In this document: piece by piece, positions 1 to 5,106 of the stretch
Numbering within the stretch: the stretch's first letter is position 1
Layout: each line of letters starts with the position of its first letter
Source: Thermaceae bacterium
GTDB taxonomy: Bacteria > Deinococcota > Deinococci > Deinococcales > Marinithermaceae
Direction of reading: 5' to 3'
NCBI GenBank assembly: GCA_027023115.1
Contig: JALVWZ010000260.1
Span: 1-9,602 of the forward strand
DNA length: 9,602 nucleotides
Position numbers and translations under genes: made by a program
The notes under the pieces: model-generated
What the model was told of the DNA's origin: nothing
Database searches by the model: none
The model's input: the letters and a program-made list of their open reading frames with translations, nothing else

Positions 1-734
1 CCGACCAGGTGACCTTCGCGTTCGCCGACGGCGGCAAGAAGGTGTTCATCCGCCCCGCCCAGCCGCTGCTCTATAGCCCCACCGACGCCTACCTCTATTA
101 CGCCTTCGAGCTCGGTAGCGGGGTCAGCGACCGGGCCGGCAACCCCCTGGCCGAACCCCTGCGCGTCAGGTTCAGCACCATGCGCACGCTCACCACCAAC
201 CTGCCCTCGGAACGCTCCTTCGACGGCAGCGCCAGCGCGAGCGTCGCGCAAAACGATCTGCCCGTCTTCATGGTGGGCGACAACCTGAGCGACGAGGGGA
301 TACGCGGCTTTTTCAGCTTTGCCTTCCCCGAGGAGGCCGACGGGGTGCTGGCGGCGTGGCTGCGGTTCTACGTTTCCGGCATCGCGGGCGACCCCTTTGG
401 CGGCCTGGGGCTTTTGAACCTCGAGCCCGTAGACCTGGGCGCGGGCCTCGACGCCGTCGACTACACCAACCCCGCCCTCGCCGTCGCCATCACCGACGCC
501 GGCACCGGCTGGACCGCCGGCAGCTACCACGAGTACGGCGTGAGCGACTGGGCCGTAGCAGCCTGGAACGAGGGCCGCAGCCGGCTGCAGGTCCGCCTGC
601 GCTTCGACCAAGAAAGCGACGGCGACGGGGCCAACGACGTCATCTACCTGGTCGCCCAGGACGCCGAAGACATCCCCGATCAGATCGGGCCCGAGTACCT
701 GCCGGTGCTCGAGCTTACGTACTACGGTCCCTAG
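1..734 (+). CDS. Ig-like (SbsA/Big_5-type) surface protein, 5' end outside window
   Basis: The reading frame is open from base 3 to the TAG at 732-734, with no start codon that looks genuine, so the gene begins upstream of the window. The first ~60 visible residues form the end of an SbsA-type (Big_5) Ig-like domain: strands ending in KKVFIRPAQPLLYSPTDAY, then a DRAGNPL turn and RFSTMRTL. The following ~180 residues are beta-rich and end with a W-x-V-x-x-W-x-x-G-x-x-R-hydrophobic-Q-V-R-L-R pattern, an Asp/Gly-rich turn (DQESDGDGANDV) and a final LPVLELTYYGP strand, which resembles DNRLRE-type cell-wall domains. The next gene has the same architecture and matching landmarks (FSTMR, DW-x-x-G-x-x-R, terminal YxP), so the two are tandem paralogs. 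An exported envelope or adhesion role is inferred. The signal peptide would lie outside the window. Confidence 0.8.
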   Translation, partial: DQVTFAFADGGKKVFIRPAQPLLYSPTDAYLYYAFELGSGVSDRAGNPLAEPLRVRFSTMRTLTTNLPSERSFDGSASASVAQNDLPVFMVGDNLSDEGIRGFFSFAFPEEADGVLAAWLRFYVSGIAGDPFGGLGLLNLEPVDLGAGLDAVDYTNPALAVAITDAGTGWTAGSYHEYGVSDWAVAAWNEGRSRLQVRLRFDQESDGDGANDVIYLVAQDAEDIPDQIGPEYLPVLELTYYGP

Positions 735-737
735 GCG

Positions 738-772
738 CTTGTGACGCTCTTGTGACGGCGCCCGGCTAGCCT
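738..772 (+). promoter_or_regulatory. Direct-repeat operator and -10 upstream of the lipoprotein (Pho-box-like)
   Basis: CTTGTGACG occurs twice, at 738-746 and 749-757, with an 11-bp period. The 7-mer core TTGTGAC is separated by 4 bp, as in PhoB/OmpR-family binding sites. A TAnnnT hexamer, TAGCCT (767-772), starts 10 bp after the second core, the spacing seen when a Pho box replaces the -35. A ribosome site AAAGGA (780-785) follows, 7 nt before the ATG at 793. Caution: 759-777 can also fold as a GC hairpin (CGCCC with GGGCG) that covers the proposed -10. The binding protein is not known. Confidence 0.4.
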
Positions 773-792
773 GGGCGGGAAAGGACTTTTGT

Positions 793-1722
793 ATGGAACA
801 TAAACCGCTGCTTTTCATTGCCCTCCTGTTGCTCGCCCTCGCCGGCTGCCAGCCCGCGGCGCCGCCGGATCCGGGCGACACCACCGCCCCCTCGGTGACG
901 GCCGCCACGCCGGCCGACGGCGCCGTCGGCGTCAGCAAGAACGACGCGGTGGTCCTGACCTTCAGCGAGCCTATGGACACTGCGGCCACCGAAGCCGCCT
1001 TCGAGCTGCTGGCCCCCGACGGCACACCGTTGCCGGTCAGCTTCTCATGGGAAGACGAAGACCGCCGCCTGGTGGTCACGCCGGCCGCGCCGCTGGTTTA
1101 CAGCACCAACGCCAGCTACCTTACCTACCACTACCGCCTCGCCGCCACCGCCAAGGACCCGGCCGGCAACCCCTTGGCCGCGGCGTTCGCAGCGGGTTTT
1201 AGCACCATGCGCCTCCTCGGTTTCCAGATCGAAAGCGAGCCGGACCGCGACGGCGCGGTCACGTCGGATGGCGTCGTCGACGCGGCGAGCGCCAGCGCTT
1301 TTCTGGGCGACACGGACGCTACTAATGCTTCACGGGTCTTCTTTTCCTTTCCCCTGGACGGCCTGCCCGCCGAAACCGAGTCCATCGTCAAAGCCGAGCT
1401 GACCCTCCACACCCAGAGCACGACCGGCAACCCGGGCGACCTGCATTACCGCATGGACCACCTCGCCTACGGCGAGCTCGACGCCGGCGACTACGCCGCG
1501 GCAGAGAGCGAGAACCAACCCATCTCCCCGTCTTTGACCGGCTCCTGGAAATCTGCCTGGCGGAGCTGGGTGACGGACGACTGGAGCGCCGGCCGGGCCC
1601 GCTTCCAGATTCGCCTGCGCTCTGATAACAACAGCGACGGTATCTCGGACGGCTACACACTGAACACCGCCGAGGCGGCTGAATACGAGCCGTTGCTGCA
1701 AGTATCGGTCTACGCGCCCTAA
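793..1722 (+). CDS. Lipoprotein with SbsA/Big_5 Ig-like domain and DNRLRE-like C-terminus
   Basis: This is a 309-residue exported lipoprotein. Residues 1-19 form a lipoprotein signal: a short basic start, a Leu/Ala core and the lipobox LAGC with the lipidated Cys at 19. A Pro/Asp/Thr linker follows. Residues ~31-140 look like an SbsA-type Ig-like domain: TAPSVTAATPADGAVGVSKN, LTFSEPMD, a LVVTPAAPL strand, KDPAGNPL and FSTMR, the classic form for this domain. Residues ~145-309 are a second beta-rich domain ending in DDWSAGRARFQIRLRSD, an Asn/Asp/Gly turn that could bind calcium, and LLQVSVYAP. The start is supported by AAAGGA 7 nt upstream. It follows its paralog by 58 bp but probably has its own promoter. 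Its TAA overlaps the convergent SDR stop. An envelope-anchored structural or binding role is inferred; no enzyme motif is visible. Confidence 0.87.
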   Translation: MEHKPLLFIALLLLALAGCQPAAPPDPGDTTAPSVTAATPADGAVGVSKNDAVVLTFSEPMDTAATEAAFELLAPDGTPLPVSFSWEDEDRRLVVTPAAPLVYSTNASYLTYHYRLAATAKDPAGNPLAAAFAAGFSTMRLLGFQIESEPDRDGAVTSDGVVDAASASAFLGDTDATNASRVFFSFPLDGLPAETESIVKAELTLHTQSTTGNPGDLHYRMDHLAYGELDAGDYAAAESENQPISPSLTGSWKSAWRSWVTDDWSAGRARFQIRLRSDNNSDGISDGYTLNTAEAAEYEPLLQVSVYAP

Positions 1723-2483
1723 CGCCTCTTGCCCATGCGGCGCTCGCCGGCGGCGATCAGCGCCACCCGCCAGCTTGCCGGCAGCGCCCGCAAGAGGCGC
1801 AGCGGCCAGGCCAGCCGTCGTGGAAAGGCCACCTCGAAGACGCCGCGCTCGATACCGCGGGCTATACGCAGCGCCGCCCGCGCGGGGGTGTGCAGAAAGG
1901 GCGTGGGGAACTCGTTGGCGGCTATCATGGGCGTCTTCACGAACCCGGGGCTGACGAGCGTCAATTGGATGTTCTCGCGCCGCAGCTCGGCCCAGAGCGC
2001 TTCGGCGTAGTAGGCGAGCGCCGCCTTGCTGGTACCGTAGCCGCTGGTGCGTGGCAGGCCCACGTAGCCGGCCAGCGAACCCACCATGGCGATGGCGCCT
2101 CCGCCCGCGGCGCGCATCCGCGGCCTGAGGGCGTCGAGGGCGTAGGCCACGCCCAGGAGATTTATCTCCAGGTGGCGTTTCAGGTTCTCGGCGGTGTCGT
2201 CGCGCCCGGCGCGCCTAAAGCCGGCGCCGGCGTTGAGTATGGCCAGGTCCAACGGCCCTTCGCGCTGCCAGATCTCGCCCACCACCTGCTCGATGGCCCG
2301 GGGGTCGGTCACGTCGAGGGGGTAGGCGGCTCCTCCGATGCTACGGGCTACTTCTTCCAGCCTTTCGGCGTTGCGGCTGGAGACCAGCACCCGCGCGCCT
2401 AGGGTGGCGTAGTGCTCGGCCAGCGCACGGCCGATGCCGCTCGAGCCGCCGGTGATCCAGACCCGCTTGAAGCGAGTGTTCAT
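1719..2483 (-). CDS. Short-chain dehydrogenase/reductase (classical SDR)
   Basis: This is a 254-residue NAD(P)-dependent oxidoreductase with the full classical SDR signature: TGGSSGIG dinucleotide-binding loop at 11-18, SSR after strand 2 (35-37, suggesting NADP), LDVT at 56-59, NAGAG at 84-88, Asn108 in the active-site helix, Ser136, and Y-GTS-K (Tyr149, Lys153). PGFVKTPM follows at 179-186. The C-terminal ~35 residues are Arg- and Leu-rich, with a PRRLAWPLRLLRALP stretch that may sit at a membrane, as in SDRs of the DltE/YdfG-like group. The substrate cannot be read from sequence. I chose ATG 2483 over a TTG six codons upstream because TAGAAT lies 5 nt before the ATG, pointing to a leaderless transcript. 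It is a single-gene unit, convergent with the lipoprotein gene. Confidence 0.92.
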   Translation of the reverse strand: MNTRFKRVWITGGSSGIGRALAEHYATLGARVLVSSRNAERLEEVARSIGGAAYPLDVTDPRAIEQVVGEIWQREGPLDLAILNAGAGFRRAGRDDTAENLKRHLEINLLGVAYALDALRPRMRAAGGGAIAMVGSLAGYVGLPRTSGYGTSKAALAYYAEALWAELRRENIQLTLVSPGFVKTPMIAANEFPTPFLHTPARAALRIARGIERGVFEVAFPRRLAWPLRLLRALPASWRVALIAAGERRMGKRR

Positions 2484-2488
2484 GCCCC

Positions 2489-2494
2489 ATTCTA
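2489..2494 (-). promoter_or_regulatory. Probable leaderless -10 for the SDR gene
   Basis: On the minus strand TAGAAT is followed by GGGGC and then the ATG at 2483. A transcript starting about 7 nt after the -10 would begin at or next to the start codon. No good -35 is visible 16-18 nt upstream. Confidence 0.45.
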
Positions 2495-2533
2495 GCTGCA
2501 ACCCCGCAACGCGCCGTTTGTCAGAGCCCGCCA

Positions 2534-2559
2534 GGGTTGGATGGGGTGTGGGAGGTGGG
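2534..2559 (+). other. Potential G-quadruplex motif
   Basis: Four G-runs (2534-2536, 2543-2546, 2550-2552, 2557-2559) are separated by loops of 6, 3 and 4 nt, meeting the G3+N1-7 rule on the plus strand. It lies ~50 bp upstream of the SDR start and directly before the heptamer array. Only the motif is seen; folding is not shown. Confidence 0.4.
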
Positions 2560-2567
2560 AAATGGCG

Positions 2568-2609
2568 CGTAGTACGTAGTGCGTGGTACTTGGTACGTAG
2601 TACGTAGTG
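2568..2609. repeat. Heptanucleotide tandem repeat, six units
   Basis: Six consecutive 7-bp units: CGTAGTA, CGTAGTG, CGTGGTA, CTTGGTA, CGTAGTA, CGTAGTG. Units 1-2 and 5-6 are identical pairs and the middle two have drifted. It lies in non-coding DNA. The exact 7-bp period resembles the short tandemly repeated sequences described in some cyanobacteria, but no relation is implied. Confidence 0.85.
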
Positions 2610-2657
2610 GGCAGTTCGAATCGACCGAACTATGCGCGTTGGCGCGTTACGGGGCTT

Positions 2658-2678
2658 CTACAAGCTACAGACTGCAAG
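2658..2678. repeat. Second heptanucleotide tandem array, three units
   Basis: Three 7-bp units: CTACAAG, CTACAGA, CTGCAAG. The period matches the array 50 bp upstream. The reverse complement CTTGTAG shares CTTG and GTAG elements with that array's units, so the two may be related or inverted versions. It is short, so chance is possible. Confidence 0.5.
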
Positions 2679-2703
2679 CCGCTTTCCAAAACCCCACCCC
2701 GGC

Positions 2704-2730
2704 CCTTCCCCAAGGGGTGACGGGGGAAGG
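2704..2730. repeat. REP-like palindromic hairpin
   Basis: CCTTCCCC (2704-2711) pairs perfectly with GGGGAAGG (2723-2730) across an 11-nt loop that itself carries AAGGGG. The surrounding CCCCACCCCGGCCCTTCCCC block resembles common dispersed intergenic palindromes. It lies between the two minus-strand genes. No terminal T tract follows in either direction, so it is unlikely to be a simple terminator. Confidence 0.5.
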
Positions 2731-2755
2731 TGTTCGCGCAGACAGGGGAAGCGTG

Positions 2756-2784
2756 AAAAACGTGTTCGGGCTGGACAGCCAGCC
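2756..2784 (-). terminator. Weak terminator after the ATPase gene
   Basis: Read on the minus strand, GGCTGG-CTGT-CCAGCC (2784-2769) forms a 6-bp stem with a 4-nt loop 2 nt after the ATPase stop. TTTTT follows at 2760-2756, 8 nt past the stem. The offset T tract makes it a weak candidate. Confidence 0.4.
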
Positions 2785-2786
2785 GC

Positions 2787-4193
2787 CTAGGGCGTTAGCG
2801 GTTCGCGACCGCCCTCCTTCTGCGCGGGCGGCGCGGCGCGGTACGCACCCTCGGAACGGCTGAGCACGCCGCGCCCCACCAGCGCTTCCAGGGCGAACTC
2901 GGCCCAGGCAACGCCCCGTGCGGCCGTGCGGGCGTGGGGGGTGGCCAGCTCGGCTAGCGGGGGAACTCGCTGCACCTCGGCCCAGGCGGCTTCCGCCGCG
3001 TCGGGCAGTTCCAGCGCCCGCCCGCCCGCGAACCAAGCGGCCAGCTCGTCGAGCTCTGGCCGCTCGCCCCACTCCGCGGCGAAGGCCCGGGCAATCAGCT
3101 CGCGTGCCAGCGCCTCGGCGCCGACCAGCTCGCCTTCGTACTCCAGTTCCAGTTTGCCGGTGATGGCCGGTATGCCGCCGTAGATGTCGCGCGGCCGGGC
3201 CACCGCTTCCTCGCCGCCGGCTAGCGCCCGCGCTTCGGCTCCGGCGGCGGCCAGCTCGAGCAGGCTGATCGGCAGCCGCTGGCTAACGCCGCTGCTGTGG
3301 TCCACCCGCGGGTCGCGCCGCGCCAGAAAAGCCACCCGTTCGACGGCGCGGGCAACGAACTCGGGGATCACCACCTTCGCGGGCAGGCGCGCCTCGGCGC
3401 GGGTGATGGCCAGGGCGTCTTCCAGGCGGCGCGGGTAATGGGTGCGAATCTCGGCGTCGACGCGGTCTTTCAGCGGGGTGACGATGCGGCCGCGGGCGGT
3501 GTAGTCCTCCGGGTTGGCGCTGAACGCCAGCCAAACGTCGAGCGGCAGGCGCAGCGGAAAGCCGCGCACCTGTACGTCGCCCTCCTCGAGCACGTTGAAG
3601 AGCGCCACCTGCACCCGCGCCGGCAGGTCGGGCAGCTCGTTGACCGCGAAGATGCCCCGGTTGGCGCGGGGGATGAGGCCGTAGTCCACCGCCTCCGGGT
3701 CGTCCAGGCCCTGTCCGCGGCGGGCGGCCTTGATGGGGTCGAGCTCGCCGATGAGGTCGGCTACGGTCACGTCGGGGGTGGCCAACTTCTCGAGGTAGCG
3801 TTCGTCGGGGCTCAGCCAGATTAGCGGCGCGTCGTCGCCGGCCTCGGCCAGCAGCCGCCGCCCCGCGGGACTGATCGGGTCCAGGGGGTTGTCGCGCAGG
3901 GGGGTGTCGAGCGCGGGGATTTCGGGGTCCAGCAGCGCGGTCAGGCCGCGCAGGATGCGGCTCTTGGCCTGGCCGCGCAGGCCGAGCAGGATGAAGTGCT
4001 GGCGGGCCAGGATAGCCCGCACCAGCGCCGGGATGACCGTTTCGTCGTAACCAAAGATGCCGGGAAACAGCTTCTCGCCGGTGCGCAGCTTTTGCAGCAG
4101 GTTGGCGCGCGCCTCTTCGCGCACGCCGCGGCGCAGCCGCTCCAGCGACCAGCCGCTGGCCTTGAGCTCTCCGAGGGTGGCCGGCCTTTTCAT
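2787..4193 (-). CDS. MoxR/ChlI-like AAA+ ATPase (magnesium-chelatase I-type)
   Basis: This is a 468-residue AAA+ ATPase of the MoxR/ChlI clade. GIFGYDE at ~45-51 starts the AAA core. The P-loop at 71-78 is GLRGQAKS, with Ala where most Walker A motifs have Gly. Walker B is IFAVNE at 181-186, with Asn for the usual Asp. Sensor 1 is SANPED (225-230), the probable Arg finger is in LKDR (Arg244), and a sensor-2-like Arg306 lies in GVSQRLP. The C-terminal ~150 residues form a helical lid plus an acidic and Trp-containing region, longer than in minimal MoxR proteins. As I recall the family, the altered P-loop and NELPDL box recur, so they need not mean loss of function. Such ATPases usually remodel a complex with a VWA-domain partner, but none is adjacent. 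The ATG overlaps the upstream metal-binding protein stop (ATGA), implying translational coupling. Confidence 0.85.
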   Translation of the reverse strand: MKRPATLGELKASGWSLERLRRGVREEARANLLQKLRTGEKLFPGIFGYDETVIPALVRAILARQHFILLGLRGQAKSRILRGLTALLDPEIPALDTPLRDNPLDPISPAGRRLLAEAGDDAPLIWLSPDERYLEKLATPDVTVADLIGELDPIKAARRGQGLDDPEAVDYGLIPRANRGIFAVNELPDLPARVQVALFNVLEEGDVQVRGFPLRLPLDVWLAFSANPEDYTARGRIVTPLKDRVDAEIRTHYPRRLEDALAITRAEARLPAKVVIPEFVARAVERVAFLARRDPRVDHSSGVSQRLPISLLELAAAGAEARALAGGEEAVARPRDIYGGIPAITGKLELEYEGELVGAEALARELIARAFAAEWGERPELDELAAWFAGGRALELPDAAEAAWAEVQRVPPLAELATPHARTAARGVAWAEFALEALVGRGVLSRSEGAYRAAPPAQKEGGREPLTP

Positions 4194-5038
4194 TCCTCGA
4201 TGCCCAGGGCCATGGCCAGGATGCGGCCGTTGGCCTCCCAGACGCCCAGGTAGTCGGAGCTCGTTTCGCCCAGCAGGTCCAGCAGGGCCGCCTTGACGCC
4301 CAGCGTGCGCGCCACCCGCTCGGCTTCGCGGGAGGTTTGCAGCGGGGCAATGATGTAGCGGAGCCCGTTTTGCTGCAAGACCCGTGCCGCCGCCGCCAGC
4401 TCGCGGGGGCTGGGCTGGGCGGCAGGGTTGGGGGTGATCAGGTAGACGCGCTCGAGCCGATAGCGGGCGGCTACGTAGCTGAACGGGTTCTTGAACGCCA
4501 CGAACTTGCGCGTGGGGGCGTTCTCCAGCCGCAGGCGGGTCATCCGGTCGATCTCGAGCAGCTTTTGCGCGTAGGCTTTGGCGCGCTTTGCGTAAGCGGC
4601 GGCGTTTTGCGGGTCCAGCTCCCCGGCGGCGCTGGCAATGCCGGCCACCACGTAGGTCATCAGCACCGGGTCGGTCCAGACGTGCGGGTCGGGAGCGCCC
4701 GAGGGCAGGGCGATGGTGCGTCCCGTAAGCGAGTCGGCGGCGCGGTAGAGATGGGCCTGCAGGCTGTTGGGCTTGATCAGTTTCTCAACCAGCCAGTCGT
4801 CCAGGCCGAGGCCGTTCATGATCACCAGCCGGGCCGCGGCCACCTTGCGAACGTCGGCCGGGTCGGGGCTGAAGACATGGGGATTGGCGCCGGCCGGCAC
4901 CAGGCCCTCCACCCGCCAGCCGTCCCCCAGCACCGCCCGCGCCAGGCTGGCGTAGGGGGCTATGGTGGCCACCGCCAGCGGCTTGGCGGCCAGGGCAACG
5001 GAAAGAACCAGGACCAGCGCGGCGAGCGTGCGTTTCAT
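4190..5038 (-). CDS. Cluster-9 (ZnuA/TroA-type) metal ABC substrate-binding protein
   Basis: This 282-residue protein has a Sec signal peptide at ~1-18 (MKRT, Leu/Val/Ala core, ALA-AK cleavage) and no lipobox. Family motifs: ANPHVFSPDPADV with His54 (ligand 1), DPHVWTDP with His119 (ligand 2), and an ALLD element with Asp254 (likely ligand 4) before SDYLGVWEAN. The third ligand region, normally HxAFxY, reads FKNPFSY, so Lys183 stands where the His should be. The His-rich loop of zinc-specific ZnuA proteins is absent. Periplasmic capture of Zn, Mn or a related ion is the family role, but the altered site makes the ligand uncertain. No permease or ABC ATPase is adjacent; instead the gene runs into a ChlI-like ATPase by an ATGA overlap. 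The ATG at 5038 is preceded by TAAGAT 6 nt upstream, a leaderless arrangement. Confidence 0.88.
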   Translation of the reverse strand: MKRTLAALVLVLSVALAAKPLAVATIAPYASLARAVLGDGWRVEGLVPAGANPHVFSPDPADVRKVAAARLVIMNGLGLDDWLVEKLIKPNSLQAHLYRAADSLTGRTIALPSGAPDPHVWTDPVLMTYVVAGIASAAGELDPQNAAAYAKRAKAYAQKLLEIDRMTRLRLENAPTRKFVAFKNPFSYVAARYRLERVYLITPNPAAQPSPRELAAAARVLQQNGLRYIIAPLQTSREAERVARTLGVKAALLDLLGETSSDYLGVWEANGRILAMALGIEE

Positions 5039-5044
5039 ACCCTC

Positions 5045-5050
5045 ATCTTA
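5045..5050 (-). promoter_or_regulatory. Probable leaderless -10 for the metal-binding protein operon
   Basis: TAAGAT on the minus strand, then GAGGGT, then the ATG at 5038. GAGGG is only 1 nt from the ATG, too close for a normal Shine-Dalgarno, so leaderless initiation fits better. The hexamer lies 14 bp beyond the rpsA terminator, leaving no room for a -35 outside the terminator stem. Confidence 0.45.
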
Positions 5051-5063
5051 GCGCCGCCAGATG

Positions 5064-5093
5064 AAAAGCGCCCCCGCTTGCGGGGGCGCTTTT
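5064..5093 (-). terminator. Strong intrinsic terminator of rpsA
   Basis: This is a perfect 14-bp inverted repeat with a 2-nt centre: AAAAGCGCCCCCGC at 5064-5077 and its complement at 5080-5093. On the minus strand it lies 13 nt after the rpsA stop and ends in TTTT. The flanking A4/T4 make it symmetrical, so it could also stop plus-strand transcription. It separates rpsA from the downstream metal-binding operon. Confidence 0.9.
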
Positions 5094-5106
5094 GGTCTTC
5101 GAGAAG

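Noticed and set aside
750..772. Standard sigma-70 promoter using TTGTGA as -35 and TAGCCT as -10
   Set aside because: Spacing is 11 nt from the second TTGTGA and 22 nt from the first, neither near 17, so an activator-type site is the better reading.
1330..1701. Minus-strand ORF inside the lipoprotein gene
   Set aside because: It is an antisense shadow; the plus strand has a lipobox, ribosome site and recognisable domain.
2568..2730. CRISPR array
   Set aside because: The repeats are 7-bp tandem units without spacers, and no cas gene is in the window.
2579..2863. 94-residue plus-strand ORF across the repeat region
   Set aside because: It runs through heptamer repeats and the REP-like hairpin and then into the 3' end of the ATPase gene on the other strand; no domain or ribosome site.
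3283..4350. 355-residue minus-strand frame overlapping the ATPase and metal-binding protein
   Set aside because: Its Arg/Ala/Gly/Pro-rich composition is typical of an off-frame reading of GC-rich genes, and it crosses the junction of two well-supported genes.
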